A stretch of DNA of 64,000 bases from Elusimicrobia bacterium GWF2_62_30 (GTDB taxonomy: Bacteria; Elusimicrobiota; Elusimicrobia; Elusimicrobiales; UBA9959). Below the pieces are notes generated by a model. It was not told where the DNA came from, ran no database searches, and worked only from the letters and a program-made list of their open reading frames with translations. Of the stretch, positions 19,698-28,842 are shown piece after piece; the stretch's first letter is position 1, and the number at the start of each line of letters is the position of its first letter. Where the stretch lies: NCBI GenBank assembly GCA_001799995.1, contig MGUK01000095.1:124001-188000 (forward strand), written 5' to 3'. The translations under genes and the position numbers were made by a program.

Positions 19698-20306
19698 ATG
19701 AAAAAATACATGGTTTCCGTTCTGCTGCTGGCGGGGCCGCTGGGGCCCGCGTACGCGGCCACTTACGACATAGACGCCGCGCACAGCGCCGTCACCTTCA
19801 AGGTGGCCCACATGGCCATCAGCAAGGTGAGCGGGCGCTTCGACAAGTTCACGGGCAGCCTGGAGTTCGTGCCCGGGGACACCAAGGCCTGGAAGGCCGA
19901 GGCTTCCATCGAGACGGCCAGCATCAACACCAACGTAGAGGCGCGCGATAAGCATTTGCGCGCCGCGGACTTCTTCGACGCGGAGAAGTTCCCGGCCATC
20001 ACCTTCAAGGGCCTGAAGGTCACGAACTACAAGAACATGAAGGGGAAGCTCCACGGCGAGCTGACCATGCACGGCGTCACGAAGCCGGTGGTGCTCGACG
20101 TGCAGGGCAGCGGCCCGGCCATCGACCCGTGGGGGGGCGAGCGCCTGGCGGCCGTGGCCACCACTACCATCAACCGCAAGGACTTCGGCCTTACCTGGAA
20201 CAAGGTGCTGGAGACCGGCGGCTTGCTGGTGGGCGAGACGGTGGAGATCACCCTGGAGATCGAGGCGGTGAAGCGCAAGCCCGCCGAGCCCGCGAACGAA
20301 AAATAG
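19698..20306 (+). CDS. YceI-family protein
   Basis: TYDIDAAHSAVTFKVAHMAISKVSGRFDKFTGSLEF...DPWGGERLAAVATTTINRKDFGLTWN. Confidence 0.93.
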   Translation: MKKYMVSVLLLAGPLGPAYAATYDIDAAHSAVTFKVAHMAISKVSGRFDKFTGSLEFVPGDTKAWKAEASIETASINTNVEARDKHLRAADFFDAEKFPAITFKGLKVTNYKNMKGKLHGELTMHGVTKPVVLDVQGSGPAIDPWGGERLAAVATTTINRKDFGLTWNKVLETGGLLVGETVEITLEIEAVKRKPAEPANEK

Positions 20307-20334
20307 CGGTCCCTAAGGCCAGCCCCCTGTCCGT

Positions 20335-21237
20335 TTATTTTGTTACCGAGCCGCTGACCGTCTTGACCGACGGGTTCTTTATGTCGCTGCCGGCGTAGTC
20401 GATGTCGCCGCTCACCGTCTTTATGACGGCGCTTTCCGCGGCTGAGTCGGTTATGACGACGTCGCCGCTGATGCTCTGCGTCAGCAGGGAATTGAACTGC
20501 GATTCCTTTATCTCCACGTCGCCGCTGACCGTCTTCACGGAAACCTCGCTGCCGTTCTTCAGGCCGGAGACCGAGATGTCGCCGTTCACGCCCTTGAAGG
20601 CCGAAGCGCCCTCGGTCACGAAGCCGCTTATCACTATGTCGCCGTTGACGCTTTCCGCGCACAGCGCGGCCAGCCTGGAGGGGAGGAAGACCGTCGCGTC
20701 TCCGATCAGGACCTTTCTGCCGCTTTTTGACTTCACTTTTATCTCGCCGTCCTCGAAGCACGCCTCGGCGTCGCCCTCTTCCTTCTCGAGCAGTTCCACG
20801 GAGGCTTTAGCCCCGGGCTGGTCGTGGCCGGCCAGGGTCAGGTCGCCGGTCTGCGTCTTTATCTTGAATGAAGTCCAGTTGTATTTATCCACCGATATCT
20901 CCACCTTGCGGGAGGACGAGGAGCCGGCCTCGTTCAGGCCGCTGAAAGCTCCTTTAAGCGCGCCGCCCACGGTTTCCGCCACAAAGCCGCCCGCCCTTTC
21001 CCGGCGCCCGGCCCAGAAGCCGGCGCCCTTGGCGAAGGAGATGCCCATTATTATGGCGGTAAGGCCCAATATCGTCACGGACACTATGCCGAGCGCGGCC
21101 AGCCCCAGGAAGCCGAAGCCCAAGTATTTCAGCATGACCCTGGTGTCCGGGCTGAGCGGGCCGATGTGCTGCATCATAAACACGATGCCGATCACCAGCG
21201 CCGCCAGTAACGATAATTTTATAAGACCTTTAAGCAT
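20335..21237 (-). CDS. Membrane-anchored DUF4097-type (putative adhesin-like) beta-repeat protein
   Basis: N-terminal TMs; repeated VNGDIxxSG / VSGDVxI units. Confidence 0.8.
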   Translation of the reverse strand: MLKGLIKLSLLAALVIGIVFMMQHIGPLSPDTRVMLKYLGFGFLGLAALGIVSVTILGLTAIIMGISFAKGAGFWAGRRERAGGFVAETVGGALKGAFSGLNEAGSSSSRKVEISVDKYNWTSFKIKTQTGDLTLAGHDQPGAKASVELLEKEEGDAEACFEDGEIKVKSKSGRKVLIGDATVFLPSRLAALCAESVNGDIVISGFVTEGASAFKGVNGDISVSGLKNGSEVSVKTVSGDVEIKESQFNSLLTQSISGDVVITDSAAESAVIKTVSGDIDYAGSDIKNPSVKTVSGSVTK

Positions 21238-21282
21238 ATTCTATCTCCCTTTTTACAGGGCCTTTTCCGGCCCTTTCACTCT

Positions 21283-21315
21283 ATATGACACGCAGACCGC
21301 AGAAATGTTTCACCC
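21283..21315 (-). promoter_or_regulatory. Candidate ECF sigma promoter upstream of the DUF4097 gene
   Basis: Reverse strand GGGTGAAACATTT-N9-GCGTGTCATA, same motif and spacing as 22043-22074. Confidence 0.6.
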
Positions 21316-21319
21316 TGTT

Positions 21320-21856
21320 TTAAAAATCCAGTTTCTTTCTTACCTGCTCCTTGGCCCGCAGCAGTTGTATCTTCACCGTGTTTATCGGGATGCCGAGCGT
21401 ATCCGCTGTTTCCTGGTAGGACTTTTCCTCGAAATAATAGAGTTTCAAGACTATCTTGTACTTCACCGGCAGCTCCTCTATTATCTCCTTTATCCTGGAG
21501 AGGACCAGCTCCCTGTCGAACAGCTCGTCCGCGGCGCTCGGTTCCTCCGGTATGGTTTCCGCCAAGCTGTCGTCCAGCTGCGTCTCGCGGCCGGCCTTGC
21601 GCTCCGACCAGTTCATGCTGTGGTTGTAGGCTATGCGGTAAAGCCAGGAGGAGAACTTGGAGTCGCCCCTGAACTTGTCTATGTTCTCGTAGGCCTTAAG
21701 GAACACTTCCTGCGTGATATCGCGCGCCTCTTCCTCGAACCTGACGAACCCTTTCACCACGTTGAAAATGAAGTCCTGGTGCTTCAGCACCAGTTCGCCG
21801 AAAAATTCCTTTTCTCCGCCGGCTATTCTTTTTAATAGCCCTTCTTCATTTTGCAT
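21320..21856 (-). CDS. ECF-type RNA polymerase sigma factor
   Basis: DITQEVFLKAYENIDKFRGDSKFSSWLYRIAYNHSMN; ELPVKYKIVLKLYYFEEKSYQETADTLGIPINTVKIQLLRAKEQVRKKL. Confidence 0.95.
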   Translation of the reverse strand: MQNEEGLLKRIAGGEKEFFGELVLKHQDFIFNVVKGFVRFEEEARDITQEVFLKAYENIDKFRGDSKFSSWLYRIAYNHSMNWSERKAGRETQLDDSLAETIPEEPSAADELFDRELVLSRIKEIIEELPVKYKIVLKLYYFEEKSYQETADTLGIPINTVKIQLLRAKEQVRKKLDF

Positions 21857-21866
21857 TTTTGAACCG

Positions 21867-22001
21867 TCAGCTCAGGCAGACCGCGCTGAAACCCGCGCCG
21901 TACTCCGGCAGCAGGTAAATATATCTGTATTGTATCTCTTTAGCGCCGCCCGCAGCCCGCCCGAAGGTCCCGGCCGCAAGTTCTATAAGTTTTTTCATCA
22001 T
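21867..22001 (-). CDS. Small ORF (44 aa) upstream of the ECF sigma gene
   Basis: MMKKLIELAAGTFGRAAGGAKEIQYRYIYLLPEYGAGFSAVCLS; GAGGT Shine-Dalgarno-like sequence before the ATG; ends 10 nt before the sigma start; below the ORF-track length cutoff. Confidence 0.55.
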   Translation of the reverse strand: MMKKLIELAAGTFGRAAGGAKEIQYRYIYLLPEYGAGFSAVCLS

Positions 22002-22042
22002 ATTCTTTACCTCGTCCGCTGTTTTTAACTCCCCGCACTGGA

Positions 22043-22074
22043 TATGACACGCGGCCCGGCAAAATGTTTCACCC
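22043..22074 (-). promoter_or_regulatory. Candidate ECF sigma promoter upstream of the sORF and sigma gene
   Basis: Reverse strand GGGTGAAACATTT-N9-GCGTGTCATA. Confidence 0.6.
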
Positions 22075-22356
22075 GGAACAAGAAAACCAATAGCCCCGCC
22101 CTCGCCAGAAGACTGACCGGTTAACTCACAATCAAAACACAGGGAATGCTGTGGATACCCGCGCTTATGTTCGCTGTGGATTCTGGAAAACGACTCTTAT
22201 TTGTTATTATAGCGGGAGGGGATGTGTTCTATAACTTTCAGATGAAGAGAAAAGCGCGGGGCTCCGGAGAAAACGCATGATAATCACACTGCGTTTTATG
22301 CAAAATTATTTACATGCCAACGGTATAGAAAGATCTCACACGAGTTTTCGGTAATC

Positions 22357-23250
22357 GTGATTATGCCTCCTACAGTCCGCCCGGACAATATGCGGGGAAA
22401 ACTGGTTGATTTCTTGACCAGATTAGACCACAGGAATTTGCTTATTTGGGGAATAGTCTTTGCAATTGTATTTTCTGAGATCATTGTTTTTATAATAGAT
22501 ATCCTGTGGGACGGAAAACTGAGCAGCGAACTTCTTATCGCCGGTTTCATCACGCCGCTTCTTGACGGATTAGTGATCGTCTTTTTCTTTATCACTATCA
22601 TCGCTAGATTAAAGGATGCGCTGTCTAAAGCAAAATTATTGAGCGGCCTCCTTCCTATTTGCGCCTCCTGCAAGAAAATAAGAGATGACAAGGGTTACTG
22701 GAATCAGATCGAATCATATATCAGAGATAATTCTGAGGCCGAGTTTAGTTACGGCATGTGTTCGGACTGCGCAAATAAACCATATCCTGCCGATACTAAT
22801 AACCACCCGGGAAAACGTATCTCTCCCGAATTGCCGGTTAGGATGGTTGATCTTTTTATTAAGTCAGATTCTAAGATCTTGCTTGCTTCGGGAATAGTCT
22901 TTGCAATTGTGTTTTCCGAGATCATCGTTTTGATAATAGATATCCTGTGGGATGGGAAACTTAGCGGCGAACTTCTTTTCGCCGGTTTCATTACACCGCT
23001 TCTTGATGGATCAGTAATCGTCATTCTCTTTAGCGCGATTATCGCTCAGTTGAAAGATGCCCTGTCTAAAGTGAAACTATTGAGCGGCCTCCTCCCCATT
23101 TGCGCTTCCTGTAAGAAAATAAGGAATGACAAGGGATATTGGAATCAGATCGAATCCTATGTAAGGGATAATTCAGATGCAAAGTTTAGCCACGGTATAT
23201 GTCCGGACTGTGTAAAAAAACTATATCCTGGCTATGCTGAAGATTATTGA
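22357..23250 (+). CDS. Membrane protein with tandemly duplicated (TM pair + CxxC..CxxC ribbon) module
   Basis: LSGLLPICASCKKIRDDKGYWNQIESYIRDNSEAEFSYGMCSDC occurs twice, each preceded by a matching TM region. Confidence 0.75.
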   Translation: MIMPPTVRPDNMRGKLVDFLTRLDHRNLLIWGIVFAIVFSEIIVFIIDILWDGKLSSELLIAGFITPLLDGLVIVFFFITIIARLKDALSKAKLLSGLLPICASCKKIRDDKGYWNQIESYIRDNSEAEFSYGMCSDCANKPYPADTNNHPGKRISPELPVRMVDLFIKSDSKILLASGIVFAIVFSEIIVLIIDILWDGKLSGELLFAGFITPLLDGSVIVILFSAIIAQLKDALSKVKLLSGLLPICASCKKIRNDKGYWNQIESYVRDNSDAKFSHGICPDCVKKLYPGYAEDY

Positions 23251-23257
23251 AGGATAA

Positions 23258-23335
23258 GGGACGCTGGCAAGTATTTAAGGTTTTATCAGCCACCTGGGAA
23301 ATGTCAATAACAACTTAAATACTTGCCAGCGTCCC
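23258..23335. repeat. 22-bp perfect inverted repeat with 34-nt spacer
   Basis: GGGACGCTGGCAAGTATTTAAG / CTTAAATACTTGCCAGCGTCCC. Confidence 0.95.
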
Positions 23336-24262
23336 CCTGGCGCTGCGGGACCTTTTTATGGCGTCGGCATTTAAACCCTGGGGGATCATAAATAATACCC
23401 TGGTCCCCTCGTTTATTTTGCTCTTAATGCTTATCGTCCCGCCATGGGCTTCTATAGCCAGGCGGCAGAAATACAAGCCCAGGCCGCTGCCTTTGCGGGA
23501 ATCCTGCTCCCTGCCTTCAACGCGGTAATACTTTTCAAAAACTTTGTCTATAAATTCGGAGGAAATGCCGCTGCCGATGTCTTTTATCTCAAAACAAAAA
23601 GATCCTTCTAACGCCCGGACGCTTACCCATATTTTTCCTCCCCGGCGGGAGTATTTAAAAGCGTTCATTACAAGGTTTTCATAGATCCTGCCAAGCAGGT
23701 CCTTGTCCGCGCAAATAGCAGGCAGCCCGTCCGCCACAAGCAGTTCCAGTTTTACTCCCATATCAGCGCTTAAGGTCTTGAAAGGGGCCAGGCACTCCGT
23801 TATATGCGGCCGCAAGTCGAACTCCTCCGGCTGTAGTATCATTTTGGCTGTCTCCATGCGTTCAGTATCGACCAAAGTGTGTATAAGCTTTACCATGGAT
23901 TGCGAACTCTTCACGGCCATCCTGAGAAGCCCTTCTTTTGTCAGCGGGTCCGTGCCCGGTTCGGAGATGACGGACAGCACTCCCACTATGGAAGTCAGCG
24001 GCCCCTTAAGGTCGTGAATAGCGGCCATGGCTAAATCCTGCTTAAGAACATCAAGCGAGTTTATTTTCCTGCGCACATCGCGCAGGAGGGCGATAAAGAT
24101 CAGCATCATCACGCTCAGGAGTATTTTAACGGTCAAATTGGAAACATCGTAAGGAATGCCGTGTCCCCGCAGCAGATCCGGGATCCACGGCATAGGGAGA
24201 ATAAAATAGCCCACACCCTCTATCACGCTGAACCTGCCGCTATACAAACTGATATTTTTCAT
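23315..24262 (-). CDS. Sensor histidine kinase (HisKA + HATPase_c)
   Basis: AAIHDLKGPLTSIVGVL, NLVMNAFKYSRRGG, FEIKDIGSGIS, GSGLGLYFCRLAIEAHGG. Confidence 0.93.
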   Translation of the reverse strand: MKNISLYSGRFSVIEGVGYFILPMPWIPDLLRGHGIPYDVSNLTVKILLSVMMLIFIALLRDVRRKINSLDVLKQDLAMAAIHDLKGPLTSIVGVLSVISEPGTDPLTKEGLLRMAVKSSQSMVKLIHTLVDTERMETAKMILQPEEFDLRPHITECLAPFKTLSADMGVKLELLVADGLPAICADKDLLGRIYENLVMNAFKYSRRGGKIWVSVRALEGSFCFEIKDIGSGISSEFIDKVFEKYYRVEGREQDSRKGSGLGLYFCRLAIEAHGGTISIKSKINEGTRVLFMIPQGLNADAIKRSRSARGTLASI

Positions 24263-24531
24263 CAGCCCCCCGGGAAAATTGCCGCGATATCAGGCAATAC
24301 CGTGAGATCTCCCTATACAAGGGCCCCTGGAATCGATCCCATTTCTGCCCCCAAGAACACCGGTCTAAGACAAGTGTAATCCACTACCGGATTTAGAAGC
24401 TATTCGGAACTTTACTTAGTCGGCATGAGTAGTGCCCCTGCCCCGCTTTTTTGCTAAGGCAATTGCCGTTCCGAGCGGATAATAGGTTGAATTAGTATAA
24501 TATCGAAGTTAGACCCATTATAAGGGAAATC

Positions 24532-25518
24532 GTGAACCACGAACCTAAAATAACCATCCTGACCCCTTTCCCGCCCGGTAAGAACTGCGAAAAGATGCTT
24601 GGCTCCCTGGGCGCGCTGGATTACCCAGCCGAAAAGATGGAAGTTATAGTGGTGGAGGGCAGGCAGCCCTCCCAGCAGCGCAACCGGGGCGTGGAAGCCG
24701 CCGGCGGCGAGATCATCTATTTCCTGGACGACGACTGCGAGCTTACGCCCGACCTGCTGCGCAAGGTGGTGGCGCATTATACTGACCCGGCTGTGAAGGC
24801 GGTGGCCGGCATAGCCATGGCGAAAGAAGGCGCGCCGGCCATCTCGCTGGCTTCCCATATGGTGCTGGGCTCGCTCTTCGGCGGCTGCACTATAAGGGTG
24901 AAGTACCGGCCCGTGGGCAAGCTGCGCGAGGCCAACGACAAACATTTCCTGCTCTGCAACGCCAGCATCCGCCGCGACGTGTTCCTGGCGGAGGGCGGCC
25001 TGCGCGAGGACCTGTACCCGGGCGAGGAGAACGAGTTCTTCCGGCGGCTGCACGCCAAGGGCCTGGCCATGCTTTACGACCCGGAGGCGGTGGTGCACCG
25101 CAACTGGCGCAGCACGCTGGGCGGCTACATCAAGGCCATCTTCATTTACGGCAGGGCCAAGGTGGACCAGGGCTTTGAGCATTACCAGCCGCTGGATTAT
25201 CTTTTCTTCATCCCGCTCCTGTTCCTGGTTTATCTCATAGCCCTGCCCTTCGTGCCCTTCTTCCTTTTTCAGGTCCCCATCTACCTGTATGCCGCCCTGC
25301 TGACCTTCTTCAGCCTGCAGGAAACCTTCCTGGCCAGGTCGCCGGCGGGCCTGCTCACCTTCCTCCTGTTCCCGCTGCTGCACCTCTCTTTTGCGGCGGG
25401 CATCATCTGGGGCTTCATCCACAACCTTAACCGCAAGACCGGCAAGGTCGAAGTGAAGGTGCGGGTGCTCAAGGCTTTCGGCGAGAAATGGACCTCCTGC
25501 CCGCCCACTACTGATTGA
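24532..25518 (+). CDS. Family 2 glycosyltransferase with C-terminal TMs
   Basis: KITILTPFPPGKN...NRGVEAAGGEIIYFLDDDCELTPDLLRKVVAHY; C-terminal hydrophobic helices. Confidence 0.88.
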   Translation: MNHEPKITILTPFPPGKNCEKMLGSLGALDYPAEKMEVIVVEGRQPSQQRNRGVEAAGGEIIYFLDDDCELTPDLLRKVVAHYTDPAVKAVAGIAMAKEGAPAISLASHMVLGSLFGGCTIRVKYRPVGKLREANDKHFLLCNASIRRDVFLAEGGLREDLYPGEENEFFRRLHAKGLAMLYDPEAVVHRNWRSTLGGYIKAIFIYGRAKVDQGFEHYQPLDYLFFIPLLFLVYLIALPFVPFFLFQVPIYLYAALLTFFSLQETFLARSPAGLLTFLLFPLLHLSFAAGIIWGFIHNLNRKTGKVEVKVRVLKAFGEKWTSCPPTTD

Positions 25519-25540
25519 GCCCCGGCGCAACGGCAAAAAA

Positions 25541-25575
25541 ACACCCGCGGCAGCTTGCCGCGGGTGTTTTTATTT
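25541..25575. terminator. Bidirectional intrinsic terminator
   Basis: ACACCCGCGGCA-GCT-TGCCGCGGGTGT followed by TTTTATTTTA, preceded by an A-run. Confidence 0.9.
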
Positions 25576-25591
25576 TACGGATACTCCGCGG

Positions 25592-27031
25592 TTATTTCCC
25601 GGTGAGGATATGGCCTTTTACCAGGGTTTTGAAGCCGCGCAGGGCCAGGGAGATGTCCCGCAGGGAGCGCAGCGCGGTGAGGCGGCCCAGGATGAAGCGC
25701 CAGCTGAAGTAGGTGCCCTTCCAGGCCTCCAGGTAAAGCTTCTCTATCTCTTCCTCGGACATCTCGCAGTTCTTCATGGAGGGGGAGCACATGTCCCACT
25801 TTTCCCATTCCCCGTCGTTGAAGCGCAGCCAGCCTTTCTCGCGCGCCTCTTTGTAGAGCGCCGTGCCGGGATACACTATCGGCACGGAGAACTGCACTTC
25901 GTACGGGTCCAGCGAGCGGGCGAAATCTATGGTCGCCTGCATGTCCGCTTTGGTCTCCCAGAAAAAGCCTATCATGATGGTGGCGTGCGTGTGAATGCCC
26001 ACCTTGCGGCACAGCCTGAAGGCTTCGCGCACCTGCTCCAGCGTGTAGCCCTTGCGGATGATGTCCAGCGTCTTCTGCGACGAGCTCTCCACGCCGAACT
26101 TGATCATGCGGCAGCCGGCCTGCTTCATCAATGTGAGCATCTCCTCGTCCACGTCGGCCACGTGGCCGTTGCAGCTCCACACCAGCTTGATGCCGCGCTT
26201 TATGATCTCGTTGCAGAAATCCTTCACCCAGACGCGGGGCCTGGTGAAGGTGTCGGTGTCGATGAAGATCTCCTGCACGTCGTATTTCTTTATCAGCTCT
26301 TCCAGTTCGGCTATCACGTTGGGCACGCTGCGCAGGCGCAGTTTGCCGCCGTAAAGCATCTGCGGCCAGGAGCAGAAAGTGCAGCGGTAGGGACAGCCGC
26401 GCCCCGTCATTACGTACATAAAGCGGGGGTACAGGCGCCAGGCCTCGTGGTACTCGTGCCAGGGGATGATTTCCCGGTTTATCATCGGGATGGAATCCAG
26501 GTCGGAGAGCAGTTCGTACGGGCCGTTGTTCTTTATCTCCGCGCCTTCGCGGAACCAGGTGCCCTTGGGCAGGGGCTTGCGGTCGCGCAGGTAAAGCGCA
26601 ATTCCCAGCATCCCCAGGTCGAAATCGCCGCCGGTGATGACGAAATCCACCAGGCTGTTCTTCATGGTCTCTTCGGGCAGCACGCTTACGTGGTCGCCGC
26701 AGGCCGCCGTCATCAGGGCCGGGAATTTCTCCTTCAGCAGGCCCACGGCTTTCCAGTTGTCCTTCACCACCGGCGTCTTCGTCTCGAACACCAGCAGGTC
26801 GGGCTTGAAGTCGGCTATTATTCCCAGGAAATCCTGCATGGAGTGCCGCCGCATCACGGAGTCCACGTACTTGACCTCGAAATTGTTGTTCAGCAGTTGG
26901 GTGGCGCCGGAGGCCAGGATGACCGGGTAGATGGATTCTTCGTCGGCGCGCGGCTTGGCGAAGCGCTGCTGGCTGATAGGAATGTATTTGCCCTCGGCTA
27001 GCGACGGCAGGTATGAAATAAGAACGCGCAT
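25592..27031 (-). CDS. B12-binding-domain radical SAM protein
   Basis: TGRGCPYRCTFCSWP (CX3CX2C); start re-assigned to MRVLISYLPSLAEGKYIPISQQ. Confidence 0.9.
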   Translation of the reverse strand: MRVLISYLPSLAEGKYIPISQQRFAKPRADEESIYPVILASGATQLLNNNFEVKYVDSVMRRHSMQDFLGIIADFKPDLLVFETKTPVVKDNWKAVGLLKEKFPALMTAACGDHVSVLPEETMKNSLVDFVITGGDFDLGMLGIALYLRDRKPLPKGTWFREGAEIKNNGPYELLSDLDSIPMINREIIPWHEYHEAWRLYPRFMYVMTGRGCPYRCTFCSWPQMLYGGKLRLRSVPNVIAELEELIKKYDVQEIFIDTDTFTRPRVWVKDFCNEIIKRGIKLVWSCNGHVADVDEEMLTLMKQAGCRMIKFGVESSSQKTLDIIRKGYTLEQVREAFRLCRKVGIHTHATIMIGFFWETKADMQATIDFARSLDPYEVQFSVPIVYPGTALYKEAREKGWLRFNDGEWEKWDMCSPSMKNCEMSEEEIEKLYLEAWKGTYFSWRFILGRLTALRSLRDISLALRGFKTLVKGHILTGK

Positions 27032-27173
27032 TGAAGATCCCTCCGTAAAACTGTTTCCAGCCATATTATAGGATTTATCGGAACGGCCTGTACTGTAACT
27101 TTGGGGCCTGGGGCTGTCGGACAACAATGGCTTTAAATTTGTATATTTGAACCTTGGCGGCCCAAAGCCCCGT

Positions 27174-28496
27174 ATGAGAACAAGAAAGACCAGATCCCTG
27201 TGCCCGGCCTGCAAGAAGCAGGTGGATGCCGATATCCGCGAAGAAGGGTTTAACGTTTACCTGCACAAGACCTGCCCGGAGCATGGCGATTTCAAGGTGC
27301 TCATCTCTAAAGACGCCGCGCGGTTCTCGGATAAGACCTTTTCCCTGCCCGGTAAGCCCTTCAAGCCCGCGGTCAAAATTGAAAAAGAACCGGTCTGCCC
27401 CGACGACTGCGGCTGGTGCAGCGCCCACAGACAGCATATCTGCACGGGCCTTATAGAGATAACCGGCGCCTGCAACATGGCCTGCCCCATCTGCTATTTC
27501 GGCAGCAAACCCGGCGGCTTTATTTCCACAGAAGAATTCCAGGCCAGGCTCGCTACCCTGCTGGAGATAGAGAGCGGCGCGCTGGACGTGCTGCAGATCT
27601 CCGGCGGCGAGCCGCTCCTGCACCCTGCATTCGAAAAGCTGCTGGAGCTGGCCCTCGCGAAAAAGATCAAGAGGGTGCTGATAAACACCAACGGCCTGCG
27701 CCTGCTGGAGGACGAGCAGGTCTACCAGGCCATAAAAAAGAACAAGGACAGAGTTGAAGTTTACCTCCAGTTCGACGGCTTCGACGAAGCCGCCGGCGAG
27801 AAACTGCGCGCGGGCAATTATCTCCAGGCCAAAGAAAAGGTCATAACCAAGTTGGACGCGGATGACATAAAGATCTGCCTGGCCGTTACCGTTTACGGCG
27901 AAAACCTCAAAGAGGTCCCAGCTATTATCAGGAAAGCCTGCGAAGTTGAGAACATTTCCGGCATAACTTTCCAGCGCCTGGCCAAGCAGGGCTCGGCCCA
28001 TGCCACCGCCCTTGAAACGGTCTGCCAGGAGGATATCCTCCAGGCCATGGCCGGCAGCGGGCTCCTGCGGTACAAGGATATCATCCCGCTGCCCTGTTCC
28101 CACGAGAACTGCACTTCGCTGGCCTTCCTGTTCTGCCGGGAGGGGAAGATAGAGTCGCTGGGGGAATACATAGACTATTCTAAATGCACCGAGGTGCTGT
28201 CCAACCGGGTGGCTTTCGACGGCAGCGTGCTGGAATACATGCAGGACAATGTCTGCAAATGTTTCCTGGGCAGGTTGACGGGCAAGGACCTTATCGCCAA
28301 ATCCCTGGCCCGGCTGGCGGCCGCGGGCAAAAGCTCGGACAAGAACATGAAGGTCCTGAGGATAATGGTGAAGAATTTCATGGATTGCGAGACCTTCGAT
28401 CTCGAGCGGGCGAAGAAATGCTGCGTCGGCGTCAGCGCCGGCGGCGGCAGGGTGGTCCCTTTTTGCGTGCACAATAATTTAAAGGGAAAGTTCTAG
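27174..28496 (+). CDS. Radical SAM protein resembling tetraether lipid synthase (Tes / MJ0619-type) family
   Basis: N-terminal LCPACKKQVDADIREEGFNVYLHKTCPEHGDF and CPDDCGWCSAHRQHICTGLIEITGACNMACPICYFG; C-terminal CCVGVSAGGGRVVPFCVHNN. Confidence 0.8.
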   Translation: MRTRKTRSLCPACKKQVDADIREEGFNVYLHKTCPEHGDFKVLISKDAARFSDKTFSLPGKPFKPAVKIEKEPVCPDDCGWCSAHRQHICTGLIEITGACNMACPICYFGSKPGGFISTEEFQARLATLLEIESGALDVLQISGGEPLLHPAFEKLLELALAKKIKRVLINTNGLRLLEDEQVYQAIKKNKDRVEVYLQFDGFDEAAGEKLRAGNYLQAKEKVITKLDADDIKICLAVTVYGENLKEVPAIIRKACEVENISGITFQRLAKQGSAHATALETVCQEDILQAMAGSGLLRYKDIIPLPCSHENCTSLAFLFCREGKIESLGEYIDYSKCTEVLSNRVAFDGSVLEYMQDNVCKCFLGRLTGKDLIAKSLARLAAAGKSSDKNMKVLRIMVKNFMDCETFDLERAKKCCVGVSAGGGRVVPFCVHNNLKGKF

Positions 28497-28504
28497 GGGG
28501 GATC

Positions 28505-28804
28505 ATGGATGACAAAAACTTGTTCTGGCCTACCGTGAATTATAGTCTTTTGTACGGCCTGGTCGTGGTGCCGCTGGGGCTTTTCCTGGCGGCCATGACC
28601 TGCGCCGGCGTCTATGGCCTGACCCACGGCTTCGGCAACGCGGGCAGCCTGGTCCTGGGGATAGTGCTGTTCACCGCGGTCTTCTCCGGCAGCCTCTACC
28701 TGGCCTATAAGCTCGGGCATGAAAGGGCTATGGCCAAGGCTCTGGAAAATGAGCGCGTGCAGAGTAAATATGAAGCCCCGGGCGGGAGAGCAGGCCAGGC
28801 GTAA
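28505..28804 (+). CDS. Small two-TM membrane protein, paralog 1
   Basis: FWPTVNYSLLYGLVVVPLGLFLAAMTCAGV...LYLAYKLGHERAMAKAL. Confidence 0.75.
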   Translation: MDDKNLFWPTVNYSLLYGLVVVPLGLFLAAMTCAGVYGLTHGFGNAGSLVLGIVLFTAVFSGSLYLAYKLGHERAMAKALENERVQSKYEAPGGRAGQA

Positions 28805-28842
28805 GGATATAATAATTTAGGCGAAAGCGACGGGGAGGGAAT

